A DNA stretch of 64,000 bases from Rhea pennata (lineage: Eukaryota > Chordata > Aves > Rheiformes > Rheidae), in assembly GCF_028389875.1 (NCBI RefSeq), contig NC_084665.1, positions 93,477,435-93,541,434 of the forward strand, given 5' to 3'. Both the position numbers and the translations under genes were made by a program. Below are positions 16,819-29,066 of this stretch, in pieces; the first letter of the stretch is position 1; every line of letters starts with the position of its first letter. The notes beneath the pieces were generated by a model, which had not been told where the DNA came from, made no database searches, and worked only from the letters and a program-made list of their open reading frames with translations.

Positions 16819-16831
16819 TTGCGCGTGCGCC
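16819..16831. promoter_or_regulatory. NRF1-like binding site
   Basis: The sequence TTGCGCGTGCGCC matches the NRF1 consensus YGCGCAYGCGCR closely (G in place of the central A). NRF1 commonly controls nuclear genes for mitochondrial proteins, which suits BCKDHB. The site lies about 145 bp upstream of the start codon. It is a motif match only. Confidence 0.5.
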
Positions 16832-17130
16832 GAAAGCGGAGCCGTTGGGGAGCGGCGCGGCGGCGGGACGGGGGTCCGTGCTCGGCAAGGGGACGTGGCT
16901 GGGGGGCGAGGAGAGGCGTGGGGGGCGTGGCCGGGGCCCTCGTGCGGGCGGAGGTGGGGTGCGCGCGCGTGCTAACGGCCGGCGCGGCGGCCGTTGGGGC
17001 GCGCGGCGGCCGCGGGACGGGCCGTGAGGGGCTGGGCGTGCAGCGGCGGCGCTGCTCGGAGCGGTGCTGTGGCCGGGCTCCCCCCTCCACCCCCCCCGCT
17101 GTCCCCGGCGTGCCGGTCCCTGGGCGCTTC

Positions 17131-18333
17131 AGGAAGCCCCAAAGCGAGCCTCGTCTCTCTGGCTGCCTCACAACCGTGGCTGAAACAAAAGTCTTCACCT
17201 CTCCTAAATGTTTTTTTTTTTTCTCTCCTTGGGACTTTCACGTTGTCATCCCAACGTTCAGAAACCACTGAACAAATGTCTGAACTGCAAATTCTACTAC
17301 GTAAGATTTCCAGGCAGGAGGAAAAAAGAACCAATAGAGACACCTGCAAATACTGCCTGTTCATCATGTCACTTTTTCACCTCCTTCTCTATCATGCCCC
17401 TAGCTTCTCCGGATCCAGCTCATTTTTAATTCATTTGTCTTTTCCAAGCTCTGCCTCTTCTTCCAATGTCTCTGTCCTACTTTCATTAAATCCTACTCTT
17501 AACTATTGAAATTAAAAGTATTTATGTTTTTTTCAGGGCCACATATTTTTCTTGCCAAGTATTATAACTTAATCTTACTAATGTTTTCTGCTTACTGAAG
17601 TGCTGGTTTCGTATTCACTCTCCAATGCTTTCCTCGGCCGGATTCAGCTTCTCACACCACTTCCACAGGTCGCTGCAGCTCTGTTCTTCTACATTCAACC
17701 TTACCATGTTTCAGTTACATGCATGTCCATCATTTCCCTTCTACCACTTCTTCACTTGTCCACTTAAGTGCTTCTCCCTCAACGCCTTTCATGCAACCTT
17801 CAATACATGCTACAAGCTCCCTTGAGTTGGTATTTAAGACCCACTTTTCTCTACCCAAGTTGTCTTGGGTACAAATTACCTGTTGTTGTTTTCCCATTAC
17901 CAAACACCTCTATTTGCCTGTACGGATGAACTTTGGCTGCCCTAAGGCTCTCAGCTCTTTAAAGCGGGAAAATAAGAATTACCATGATAGGTTGCATTTT
18001 TAGTTTGCTCCAATTCCAAAAGTTTGCATCAGAGAAAAAAGAGTAGAAACTAGGATCATACAAATCTGGCATAATCTCTTTCCATTGAGAGGGGGTTTTG
18101 TGTAATTCCTCCTGAATAGGGCTTAATTTTAAACATTAAAGTATGAGATTTAGTATCTGATCAAAAATATATGTTACTATTATGTTTAGGTATTCTTTTT
18201 TTCTAAGTTACAACCTCTTACTGAATATTGCTGTTAGTAATTTCAGGACTGTGCCAATGCAGACTATGGTTTCATTATGCATTGTGTGAAAAAAAAAATA
18301 CTTGTTTTGAATTTCTTAACAGTTAAGATTTAT
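17131..18333. other. Intergenic sequence right of the CpG island
   Basis: Composition drops abruptly from GC-rich to AT-rich at about 17.2 kb. A short stretch at 17262-17300 (preceded by a pyrimidine tract and AG, followed by gtaaga) could be an exon of a divergent transcript. There is no other support, and no further gene is seen here. Confidence 0.5.
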
Positions 18334-18446
18334 ACCTGGATGCAACACTGGCTAACATGCTCTAGGTGACCCTGTTGAGAGGGGAGGTTGGACTAGATGA
18401 TCTCCTGAGGTCCCTTCCAACCTTACTAATTCTATGATTCTATGAT
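18334..18446 (+). mobile_element. CR1 LINE, extreme 3' fragment
   Basis: About 110 bp: 'ctggctaacatgctctaggtgaccctg', the GGTTGGACTAGATGATCTCC block, and a tail of two ATTCTATG units. Only the 3' terminus was copied. Confidence 0.92.
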
Positions 18447-21400
18447 ACCAGGTAATAGATTAATCTTATTCTTAGCTGAGGAGATCAGTTGTTTGCTCTT
18501 TAACGTGCCTTTTATCCTTGGAGACCGCTGACAAGTTGCTTACTTTCATGGGATCAAGTAAGTGCTTACACGAAATCGCAGTATGGTAATATCCAATGGA
18601 GGGATATTCCTCCATTGGGATGATACTGATGAAGATCTAAGATATCTTGATGAGCATTTTAGTAAACAATAGAAAAAAATCTCTCCAGTAAAAGAGGAGT
18701 AAATGTCAGGTGTTGGGCCTGCTCCCCATTCTACTGGGAGGCAAAACTCTCAGTAATATTTTACTTAAATATGTGAAAAGCTTAGTACATTGCAAATATT
18801 ATAACCAGCAAATGATAAATAACCATTTACTTGTTTGGCTAATAACAAAAAAGGACAACAGATATCAAATATCCATGTTTATTTTTATAAATAATTGCCT
18901 GTATTTTTTTTTCAGTGAGCAGAGTATTCTAGGAAAAGGAATTTAGCTATATTTACACGCTGCTGTGGCCAGGTCTGCGAGGCTGACAAATAGGGAACAG
19001 ATAGTATAGACAAAAACTTTACTTGTAAGTCCAACAATGCATTAATTGTTGGACCTGTGAATGGTTAAACTCAAATTCTAAACTATGAGGTCTGTGAGGT
19101 TTATGTACAATTAATGTTTCTCATAATGTATTATTTATAAAATATAGCAATAATCTTAGGTATTCCAGGAGATGCTTCAGTTTTCAACACAGGCAGATGA
19201 GGAATATTCCTTACTGTCTTTGGTCAGTAACTACTGTTTCCTACATCTGGTGGTATATTGTATTGAAAGGGAGAAGAATGGTTATGCAGCCCAGCGTCTT
19301 ACAGTGGTAATTATGACATTTTTCATGGAAGGAGGGGAAAAAAGAAATACCTGCAGTGAGACCTATTGTGCCATTCAGGGCTAGATGAAAGAGAAAAAAG
19401 TGTCTGGAGATCAGGTTTACTGCCTAAATTATTACTGCCTTTTGGGTACAGAAGATATTTTGTCCATTTGGCCTTAAGAAGTTGCACTGGGACTAAAAAT
19501 GGAAATAGGTAATCAGAGAGGTTTGTCCAAATGTACTTTGGCTGACCAGTGTTTTCAAGCAGAGGAGTCCAAACATTCATGTCTTTCCAACTCTGATAGG
19601 GTAATAATTATATCCGCATCCTGATATGTTATGATATTCCAGCAACTTCAATCACATTTGGAAGACAGTTTGCTCATTTGGAAGTCATTCACTCACTTAG
19701 GGACACTTCTGTTAAACCTACACACCAGATTTTAAGAGCTGAAATCAGCTACATTCCCCATCTGTGTGTATTAGTCATTGTATGCATGCTTAGTGTTGTT
19801 GACAACCATTTAAAAACTCTGGGAGTCATTACTATTATTTCTGAATAATCATGGAGAGCAATTAATGAGTATCTGAAAGACTGATGATGACTGCAGACCT
19901 TACTGATATGGGCTAGATTATGCACTTGTTTGTGCCAGCATTAATCATGTGTAACGCCTTTGAAGTCCATGGAGCTACTTCTGATTGACATGGATCTAAT
20001 TATGAGCATATGGCCCCATGTCTTACTCTACTCTAATACCTCTCAAATTTGGACATAGCTGAATCTTATACTCCTTCTGAGCTTGTCATATTTCCCAGCA
20101 TGTGATATTTTATTCAAATTATGCCTGACTAGTTGATGAGGCCCCCAGGTGATTTCTGTTGCATTGCTTTGTGTGTAGTTTTACTGCTCTTATCTTAAAA
20201 ATTCTGACTGTAATGCTATCTTACTGCTCTAAGTTCTCATCACTGCTTAATGGTTCATTGTAGCATGTTCCTCACCCCAAAAGTCAATTAGCTGAACCAC
20301 CTAATAGGCTTTATAATGAGCACCTTTCTCACACTAGTGCTATGTCTTGGCTCTACTGCTGTTAACTTTATCCCTTGCTGTCTTCTCTCTTCATATTGTC
20401 TTAACCATGGTCAGCTTCCTCTCTTTTTTTTTTCTCTAATTTATTGGTGCTTTGCAGCTGTTTTCTGTCCTCTCCCTCACTCTTGCACTGACAAGAATAG
20501 GATATTTTGCTGGTTAAGGACAGTTGTTCCTTTTTGGGTACATACAACTGAAGAACTGTCTTCTGACATGCACTGTGGAAAGAAGCAGATTAGAAGTGTG
20601 AGCAGAAGAGTAAGGGAAGATAAACTGAAAGAAAAGAGAGCAAATTAGAGAAAAAACAATGTGGTTTAAAGCATCAAGCCTAAGTATTGTCTGCAGCAGA
20701 GCAGCAATGGTTATGGGTGAAGGGACTTGGAAGTGAATAGTTTTATTTTAGATAGCACAAACACCGAGACCCATTTTGCAGTTTAGCACAGAAGTGATTC
20801 TTTCAGATTTTGATCAAGAGCAGACAGTGGGCACTGTATCTGCACCCAGTCAAGTTCAGATCTGGCAGACGTCGGGGAAAAAAAAAGAAAAAGTAACTTT
20901 CAAGCAGCTGTGTGTGTGCTCACTTTTGGAGGAGCAGTTCTGTACCCACTTGCAGGAAGAGTGAGAAATCATCCAGTTACTTCTGCTGCAGCACCAACCT
21001 CTGCGTTAAGACATGCTTCCCACTCAGACTAGAATAGTAACTCTGGCTTTCTTCCCCAATTGTTTTTTTTTTAGATTTTTAAACATTTTGCCAGAATGAT
21101 CACACTCAAATTAAAGACAATCCTACTTTAAAATGACAGGAGCAATTCCTAACGTTAACTATTAAGTGAAACAATGTTAGAAGCAGTAGGAGCTGTCGGC
21201 AGAGAAGTAACTCAACTTTTTTTATAAGAGATTTTGGTGTTTCGTAATTACTGGAAGGGAATCCCATGCTCTGTGTTTAATTTCATCAGCTTCAATTGCT
21301 TTGAAACCACAGTGCATTTTTAACTCTTATTTGTGTAACTTCAGCTCAATCTAGAAATACGTGTGTAGGGAAGTGGTTTCTGATAGTAGACAGCTCATAA

Positions 21401-22687
21401 TTCTAATACAGAAAAGGCATAGTGAAATCCAATTTATGTAAGAAAAAAACACATTTTTATCTTGAGGATCATTAAATGTTGAAACAGTTTACCTGAGAAC
21501 ATGCTGAATTCTCATTGCTTCTGTTCTTCAAGTAAAAACTATATTTCTTTCTAGAACATACATGATAGCTCAAAAAGGAGTTATGATCTTCATATTGAAA
21601 TTAGTGGGTGTGGTCATGCTGAAATAATCATATTAATGTGTTCCAGTTCTAAAATATTCATTGTTGATCAGTAACAAGAGAACATTGCTATTTAACAGAT
21701 AGAAGAAGGAATGCCAGAAATCTCAGTCAGATACAGAAAAGAGCTGAGAACTGGATTCTTGGACACATTTTACTAATGTTATAAGCTATGTTCAAAAAGC
21801 AAATATACAGGAGTCCTGGGAAAAAATCAGGATTTCTGATTAAAAAAAAAATCCGTCCTACAGCTCATATTGTACTGGAATGCATCTTCAGTATTCTGAT
21901 AGTACACTACTGTGTGTTGGTCAGTTTTGACCCCTGATTATAATAGTATGATCATATGCAGTGGACATGAAAAAAGGGGAAATAACAATATGCAACAGCT
22001 CCACTTGAGCCTGGAGCTCTTGACCTCAAACCTCATTGTTTCCCAATAGTCAGTTGTCTCCCTAGAGCACAGTGCAGTTTCATGTCTGTTTGAATGAGCT
22101 ACCTTCATGAAGCACTTTGTCCTCTATTTGTAGGTCTTACATACAATTCTATATTCTTGTTCCTATAATTATTGGCGGACTATCTGCTTATTTCATTCAA
22201 ACTGATAGCACTTGCCCTGCTAAAATAATAATCAGTAAAGTGTATCATACCATTTATATAGATCAAAGCATATCATAAAAATAAAAAGGAAAATCCACTG
22301 CTCCTGAATTACCTTTCTTTCAGAAGGTATGGCTTTATTCAGTTACTTGATTTTAATGGATATGTGGTTTGTAGAAATCACCTTCTGATCACATGTGTGT
22401 CTTACAGCTTTTTTCACTGTTGCTGTCTAGCACTGGCAGGTACTGCTCTAGGCATAACTGGTACAAAACAACATGTTCCACAAGTTTAACTAAGTGTTCA
22501 AGCTTTCAGTTCACCTTCCATAAACTGACCTTGTGCTACTGATTAGAGAGAGAACAGTGATCAATTATAAAAATAGTAAATATAGCCCTATAATAATAAT
22601 TATTGTAATTTGAACATACAGAATTTGTACTCTCACAACAAATGAGTGTGTAAAAGTCCGCTTTAAAATTATAAAATTTGGACTTTT
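18447..22687. other. Intergenic sequence, no gene recognised
   Basis: About 4.2 kb of AT-rich sequence. The longest open stretch on the plus strand (around 20316-20648) has no recognisable domain and lacks splice or coding support. A short hairpin lies at 18591-18621. No repeat family or RNA gene is evident. Confidence 0.6.
18591..18621. repeat. Short inverted repeat (hairpin)
   Basis: Arms ATCCAATGGAGG and CCTCCATTGGGAT flank a 6 nt spacer and pair over 12 bp with one bulged base. No U-tract or other RNA-gene hallmark adjoins it. Confidence 0.7.
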
Positions 22688-23574
22688 CACAGAATCACAG
22701 AATGAGTAAGGTTGGAAGGGACCTCTGGAGATCACCTGGTCCAACCCCTCTGCTCAAGCAGGGTCACCTACAGCACATTGTACAGGATCGCGTCCAGGCA
22801 GGTCTTGACTATCTCCAGAGAAGGAGACTCCGCAACCTCTCTGGGCAACCTGTGCCAGTGCTCTGTCACTCTCACAGTAAAGAATTTTTTCCTTATATTC
22901 AGGCAGAACTTCCTGTGTTTCAGTTTGTGCCCATTGCCTCTTGTCCTGTCACATGGGACAACTGAAAAGAATCCAGCCCTAGCCTCTTGACGCCCTCCCT
23001 TCAGGTACTTGTACACATTGATAAGATTCCCTCTCAGTATTCTCCAGGCTAAACAGGCCCAGCTCTTGCAGATGTTCCTCATAGGGCAGATGCTCCAGTT
23101 CTCTGATCGTCTTCCCAGCCCTACACTGGACTCTCTCCAGTAGCTCCATGTCTCTCTTGTACTGAGGAGTCCAGAATTGGACACAGTACTCCAGATGTGG
23201 CCTCCCCAGGGCTGGGTAGAGGGGGCACGGTCACCTGCCTCCACCTGCTGGCAACACTCTTCCCAATGCACCCCAGGAGACCATTGGCCTTCTGGCCACA
23301 AGGGCACATTGCTGGCTCATGGTCAACTTGTTGTCTACCAGGACTCTCAGGACCTCTGCAGCAAGCCAGCTCCCTGGTGCATGGGGTTATTTTTCCCTAG
23401 GTGCAGGACCCTGCACTTGCCTTGTTGAACTTCATGAGGTTCCTCTCCACCCAACTTTCCAGCCTGTCCAGGTCTCTCTGAATGGCAGCACAGCCCTCAG
23501 GTATATCAGCCACTCCTCCCAGTTTGGTATCATCAACAACCTTGCTGAGGAGGCACTCTGTCCCCTCATCTAGG

Positions 23575-24075
23575 TCATTGATGAAGAAGTTGAACAGGAC
23601 CCAGTCCTGAGCCCTGGGGGACGCCACTAGCCACAGGCCTCCAACTGGACTCTACACCATTGATGATGACCCTCTGAGCTCTGCCTTTCAGCCAGTTCTC
23701 AATCCACCTCACTGTCCACTCTAACCCACATTTCCTGAGCTTATCTAGGAGGATGTTATGGGAAAAAGTGTTAAAAGCCTTGCTGAAGTCAAGGTGCACA
23801 ATGTCCGCTGCTCTGCCCTCATCCACCCAGCCAGTCATTCCATCAGAGAAGGCTGTCAGGTTGGTTAAGCAGGATTTCCCCTTGGTGAATCCATGCTGGC
23901 TACTCCTGATCACCTTCTTGTCCCCCACATGCTCAGAGATGACATCCAGGATGAACTGTTCCATCACCTTTCCAGGGATGAAGGTGAGGCTGACTGGCCT
24001 ATAGTTTCCTGGGTCCTGCTTCTTGCCCTTTTTGAAGACTGGAGTGACACTGGCTTTCTTCCAGTCCTGAGGCAC
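23575..24075 (-). pseudogene. CR1 ORF2 reverse transcriptase fragment
   Basis: A 166-codon open stretch on the minus strand within the CR1 copy encodes the fingers and palm of a non-LTR reverse transcriptase: DWKKASVTPVFKKGKK, PGNYRPVSLT, DIVHLDFSKAFNTFSH and [12 protein letters not shown]. The frame is lost just after [10 protein letters not shown]. The segment with the catalytic DD ([10 protein letters not shown]) continues in another frame at 23397-23627. The first 'residue' is not a genuine start. Confidence 0.9.
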
Positions 24076-24150
24076 CTCTCTAGTTCTCCATGACCTTTCA
24101 ACAGTGATGGAGAGTGGCCTAGCAATAACATCTGCCAGTTCCCCCAGTAC

Positions 24151-25068
24151 TCATGGGTGCATCCCGCAAGGGCCCATGGATTTGTGAGTGTCAGGTTTGC
24201 CTAAATGATCTCTAACCTGATCCTCCTCGACCAAGGGGAAGTCTTCCTTTCTCCAGACTTTCTCTGTTGTCTCCAGGGTGTGGGATTCCTGAGGGCTGGC
24301 CTTAGCAGTGAAGACTGAAGCCAAGAAGGCACTCAGTAACTCTGCCTTTTCTGTATCCATCGTCGCCAGGGCCCCCACCTCATTCAGCAGCAGGCCCACA
24401 TTTCCCCTAGAGAAGAAGCCTTTCTTCTTGTCCTTGACATCCCTTACCAGATTTAATTCTAAATGGACCTTAGCCTTCGTCATTGCATCCCTACATACTC
24501 TGGCAGCATTCCTGTATTCCTCCCAAGTGGCCTGTCCCTTCCTCCACATTCTGTATACTTTCTTCTTCTGTCTGAATTCGGCCAGGAGCTCCTTGCTCAT
24601 CCATGCAGGTCTCATACCCCCTTTGCTGGACTTCTTACTCACAGGGATGCACCACTCTTGAGCTTGGAGGAAGTGATGCTTGAATAATAGACAGCTCTCT
24701 TGGACCCCCTTTCCTTCTCTGGTCCTACCCCATGGGATTCCTCCAAGTAGGTCTCTGAAGAGCCCAAAGTCTGCTCTCCTGAAGTCCAGGGTTGCAACCC
24801 TACTTACTGCGCTGCTTCCTCCACACAAGATCCTGTACGCCACCATCTTATGGTCTCTACAGCCAAGGCTGCCCCCAACCTTCACATCTCCAACCAGTCC
24901 TTCTTTGTTAGTACAAGGTCCAGCCGTGCATCTGTCCTCACTGGCTTCTCCACCACCTACCTGTGTCAAAAAGTTGGCATCATCGATGCTCTGCAGGAGC
25001 CTCCTGGACTGTTTGTGCCTAGCTGTGTAGTCCTTCCAGCAGATGTCAGGGTGGTTGAAGTCCCCCAT
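24151..25068 (-). pseudogene. CR1 ORF2 endonuclease and linker fragment
   Basis: A 305-codon open stretch on the minus strand starts with the endonuclease signature MGDFNHPDICW and runs through the typical CR1 linker (DTEKAELLSAFLASVFTAK). It ends at a stop directly before the reverse transcriptase part. A further N-terminal endonuclease piece, with ETCWDSSHDW and GRRGGGVALYVREQL, lies at 25222-25404 in another frame, so the domain is split by a frameshift. Confidence 0.9.
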
Positions 25069-25734
25069 GAGAACTAGGACCTGTGATCATGAGGCTACTT
25101 CCAGCTGTCTATAGATGTCCTCATCAATTTCCTCCTCCTGATCAGGTGGCCGGTAGTAGACACCCGCAACAGTGTCACCCATGTTAGCTTGCCCTTTCAT
25201 CCTTACTCATTAGCTCTCAGCTCACTTTTCATGCACTCCTAGGCTGAGCTCGATGCATTCCAGTTGCTCTCTCACATAAAGAGCAACTCCACCACCTCGC
25301 CTTCCTGGCCTGTCTTTCCTAAAAAGCAGGTAGCCATCCACGACAACATTCCAGTCATGTGAGCTATCCCAACATGTCTCTGTACTCTCCATACTTTTAA
25401 GCATGGAGACATCAGTTTGTATTCATCAATTGTCCAATTGTTGAACTAGTATTAATAGCTAGATAGGCAGTATTGCGCAAGTCAGTTATCCAGACCCTCA
25501 TTTCATTGCTCTTAAACATGATAAGATTGAAAATAACTGTATTCCATACTTTCAGAGTGTAAATAATCAAAGCTATCCAAAACCAGATGGTATTCTAGGG
25601 ACTCTTGTGCTATTACCTTTGTAAAAGCAATATCCCTGTCAAAATCAGCTGTCAGTTCTCCTAAACTTTGTCCAAATGGCATAGTTTTCTTTCCTTTCCA
25701 CATTCCTGTCTCTTCTAGTTTGACCACCTTTGCA

Positions 25735-25803
25735 GTTAGGTGAAGTCAAAGTAGACAACATCCATTGCTCTCCCCTCATCTACCCAGCCAGTCATTCTAT
25801 CAT
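25735..25803 (-). mobile_element. CR1 LINE, small internal fragment
   Basis: About 70 bp ('gaagtcaaagtagacaacatccattgctctcccctcat' and on) match the palm region of the CR1 copy at about 23.79-23.85 kb in the same orientation. It has no 3' tail, so it is either a separate old copy or a rearranged piece of the neighbouring element. Confidence 0.8.
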
Positions 25804-28740
25804 CACTATTTTCTTGTTCAATTTATAAACTTTTGGAGTATTGATCCTATTCACATTCTCATATTGTAGTCAATGTTGCACTGATGTCTACAGATATGCA
25901 GTCACCCCCTGCAGCCACCTTTAAATAAGGTAGTAAGCTGTAGTATTTATTCTTTCTCCCTGTGCTTAACCTGTTTTCATCCCAGTAAAAACAGGGTAGA
26001 CACATTTTTATTTTTAACAAACAAAGAGCACGTCTTTTTGTGCTCTACTAAAGATTTTCATGAGTGCTGAATACCTGCAAATTCTGTTTGTTATTACTCA
26101 GAGTAGGAAGGCTTAACACTTGGTGCTGTTCAAATGACTGTGAGTACATCCAAGTTTAATTCACCTTTTGTGCCTCATTCTGAAAAACAGCTTGATTGCA
26201 GAAGTGCTGTTGATTCTGATTTTTATATAAAGAACTGCTTCATGAGTAGGCATGTGACGAAGTTCTGCCTAAATTTAAATTAGATTAACAGAATCTCTCT
26301 CACTGGGTTTTCAGAGGCCCCATGGCCTCTCCTTGTGAACCTATAGGCAACACAATTCAGGAAAACAGTCTCACTCATACCCTAAATTTAGACTAAATTA
26401 GGCAGATGGATCTCATATAGCCTATAATTATTCACATTTTCATCCATGACTTGTAGTTTCAAGTAGCATAACTTGAGAACTGTCTTTCGGATTTGTAATT
26501 TTCCAGCTACACCATTAGGTGGCAGAGAACAGTAATGATTTACTTGATGAAAATTAATGTATACAATATGTTGAAATGCAGATCTGCTAGATTGTTCTCT
26601 CCACCCTTTTTGAAACAGATTTATTTCCTACTGTGAACTGTCAAGAGCTTTGTCTAGTTAATTATTAAATGACTTACCAACACAATTCATTGCTTTCATC
26701 AAAACTGTTTTACATTTCATTTTTGTGCAACTCTTCTACCAAAAAAAAAAAAAAAATATTCATCCTACTGGAAGTTCTTTTCTAAAACTGAAATCTCACT
26801 ATTGGTGTATCTATTCTATTCCTAAATCCAGAAAACCAGAGTGTAATCTTTATGATTACATCTGAAATTGATCTTTCCTTTCTTGCAAGCACTCAGTAGT
26901 CATTTCAGAGTATGGAAGCCAGATGCATTTTTTTTGAGGAACAAATGCCCTCAGTCTGATTACTTACCCTATATTTATATTAGCTGAACAAAACTCAATC
27001 ATCAGTCTAACTGGTACATGGCCAGTGCCACTGCTATTGATTATCTGGTTTGCTGAGATTCATGTTAGTCACGTACTGTGGGATTCATCTCCCCCAACTT
27101 TAGTCATCTAAAAGTTGATGGCTAGCATCTAGTCTAATGTGGATGTAGTCTAAGGTGGCTGTCTGGATCCTTTTAAGTCCATGTAGGGAGACATGCACCC
27201 TGAAAAGACATTTTTTGCCCTGTTAGTTTTAATTACTGATCATAGTAATGGGCTATGGGCATTTAGATGAGCTAAATCTGACTGCTGGAGGTAGGCCAGA
27301 ATACTTCTGGTGGGCATTAGTGGGGGACAAGAAACAAGAGTAATAACTCTTCTGGGGGTTTTGATTGTAAAATGTTTGGAAGGGCTGGGATTTTTTGTTT
27401 AAAAGTTAGAAATGAGGGCTTTTTACATAGCACAAATACAACAAGGTTGGAGCGGTGGGGTTTAGGTATCCAAGCTGACAGACAGGTGGGTACATGTGAA
27501 AAGATAGGGAATTTACATAGCCAGCAGCTTTTGTGTCTCTAAATCTGAATGACCGCTGATTTTAGATGTGCAGTGTACGCCCGGGAGTGTGAGGGTAGGT
27601 AGCAGGAATTACAGAGAAAGATTTAGCCTCTTGATACCTCACAGGATAATTGATCTATGGGAGATCGATTCCACTACTAGTGACTCTGGAGGAGTTAAGA
27701 GTGCTCATGGTCAGCATTTCTCGGAGATGTATAATTCAGTCCTAGTGGGAGTCAGCCTTAAGAGATTTTTCCTTATTATCTAGAACTCTCTTCTAGTACC
27801 CTTGGTGGGAATTGTGCCACAGATTATCACATGGATATGGAATGTCCCAGTGCAGTTTTTTTTCCATGTGTTTATGTTGTATTATGTTACAAACACATGG
27901 ACAAAGAAAAAAGTAACATTTCCGTATGATATGATACAGCTGCAGTTTGCCATATCAGTTTTGTTAAGCTAAAACTTGAAAAAGAAAAGTACAGGAAAGA
28001 CATTTTATTGACTTGTTTTTGACTTGTTTGAACTTCATATGTAATTCAGCTCAATGTAATTTTATCATTAGCAAAGGAATGACAGTGTAGAGACTGAAAT
28101 CCATTGTTGACAGAAAAACATGTAGTAGCAATGCACAGAACTCCTACAGAGTGTTTCTTCTGTCCCAGGCACTCACATCTGGAAGGAAGAAGTTCAACCT
28201 AGTTCAGCTCCTGAATTGCTTGACAAAACTGTCAGTAAGCTGGCCAGTTGTCAGTGCAGTTGTCAGGGCTCTCTGAAGGCTGTGGGAGAACTGTTGGTGT
28301 AATGCAATGCAATATACAGTGCAGACTGTATGTATGTTATAACTTGTCCCTTGAGTTTGAAGCATGTTGTGACTCCTGACTTGGACTTCACATGAAGGAA
28401 TCTGGATTTGAAAATACTAGTGGTGCTATTAATGCTCTCACTAGGTTTTACTCTGACTAGCTTGGTGCCTAAGAGCACGCTGATTAATGCTATTGACTGG
28501 GTTGGGGCCAGAGTGGATTTGCTTGTCTTTGTAGAACAGGGAAGAGGAACATTCGTAAAATGAAGCTGATTCTTTATTGTGCCGTAGTTTTTTAAACTAT
28601 GGAGTAAATAGTGTCAAATATTTGAATCTCCAGAAAAGAAATACCCTTTCAATCTGTATGATTCATATATGGATTGCCATACACCTGAAGCCAGGAAGGT
28701 TGTTTATCTGTTATCAGACTGTTTTCCTTATTTTCTTCAC
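25804..28740. other. Intergenic sequence, no gene recognised
   Basis: About 2.9 kb of AT-rich sequence with an A16 tract at 26741-26756 and a perfect 10 bp inverted repeat at 27864-27900 (arms CCATGTGTTT and AAACACATGG). No coding signal or repeat family is identified. Confidence 0.6.
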
Positions 28741-28751
28741 AGTTACATCAG

Positions 28752-28844
28752 AAATGTCAAGAGCTGCTTACTCAGCTGAAACCAGATCCTGAGGATCTTC
28801 AGCTTATGCATTTGTTCCTTACCTTGTTTAAAAATCAGATGTGA
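28752..28844 (+). other. Candidate terminal exon on the plus strand (unassigned)
   Basis: A strong acceptor (pyrimidine-rich tract ending ttcttcacag, at about 28741) is followed by about 33 open codons reading LHQKCQELLTQLKPDPEDLQ, LMHLF and then a TGA. The peptide is charged and amphipathic, not low-complexity, and AATAAA follows at about 29061. I do not recognise the protein and found no convincing partner exons between the CpG island and here. Coordinates are accurate to about 10 bp. It could be a lncRNA exon or chance. Confidence 0.22.
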
Positions 28845-29060
28845 AAGTTTGCCCTGGAAGACAAAAGACTTGTTCCGAGATATTGTCACATTTTGAGAAT
28901 ACTAAGACCTAAACAAAATTCAGTCTTACTGATTCCTCCCTATAAGTTAGAGTTGTTTGTAAGAGTGCTTACAGTTTTCAGATTTTTCCTGAGCTGTCTC
29001 TAAGGGGACAGAATTCACTCCCCCGTAGGTTTTTGTAACTTCTCTGTCTGAGATGGATAT

Positions 29061-29066
29061 AATAAA
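29061..29066 (+). promoter_or_regulatory. AATAAA polyadenylation signal candidate
   Basis: A canonical AATAAA lies about 230 bp after the stop of the candidate exon at 28.74 kb. The hexamer is common in AT-rich DNA, so it only matters if that exon is real. Confidence 0.25.

Larger units (their letters stand above)
16190..17130. promoter_or_regulatory. CpG island promoter of BCKDHB, possibly bidirectional
   Basis: This is the only long GC-rich, CpG-dense block in the window. It covers BCKDHB exon 1 and roughly 450 bp upstream. No TATA box is evident at the expected distance from the ATG at 16677, which fits a dispersed-start housekeeping promoter. The CpG density continues well past the BCKDHB start toward 17.1 kb, which is typical of divergent promoters. 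The many GC-rich open frames on both strands here are composition effects and are not called as genes. Confidence 0.88.
22688..25410 (-). mobile_element. CR1 LINE, 2.7 kb degenerate copy with ORF2 remnants
   Basis: This is the longest transposable element in the window, reading on the minus strand from about 25.41 kb to its 3' tail at 22688 (two ATTCTGTG-like units). In order it keeps remains of the AP endonuclease domain (ETCWDSSHDW and a GDFNHPDICW motif), the reverse transcriptase (TPVFKKGKKQDPGNYRPVSL, then LDFSKAFNTFSH, then [11 protein letters not shown]) and the 3' untranslated region. It is 5'-truncated inside the endonuclease. The reading frame is broken by stops and frameshifts, and the RT active-site box reads VVDDT. 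It is therefore inactive, but less decayed than the other scraps. Confidence 0.95.

Noticed and set aside
16157..17509. Many open frames of 80-199 codons on both strands in the CpG island
   Set aside because: They arise from stop-poor GC-rich DNA and consist of Ala/Arg/Gly/Pro. Only the minus-strand frame of BCKDHB exon 1 has homology and a splice site.
22678..25077. Plus-strand open frames across the 2.7 kb CR1
   Set aside because: They are antisense shadows of the minus-strand element and show no protein motifs of their own.
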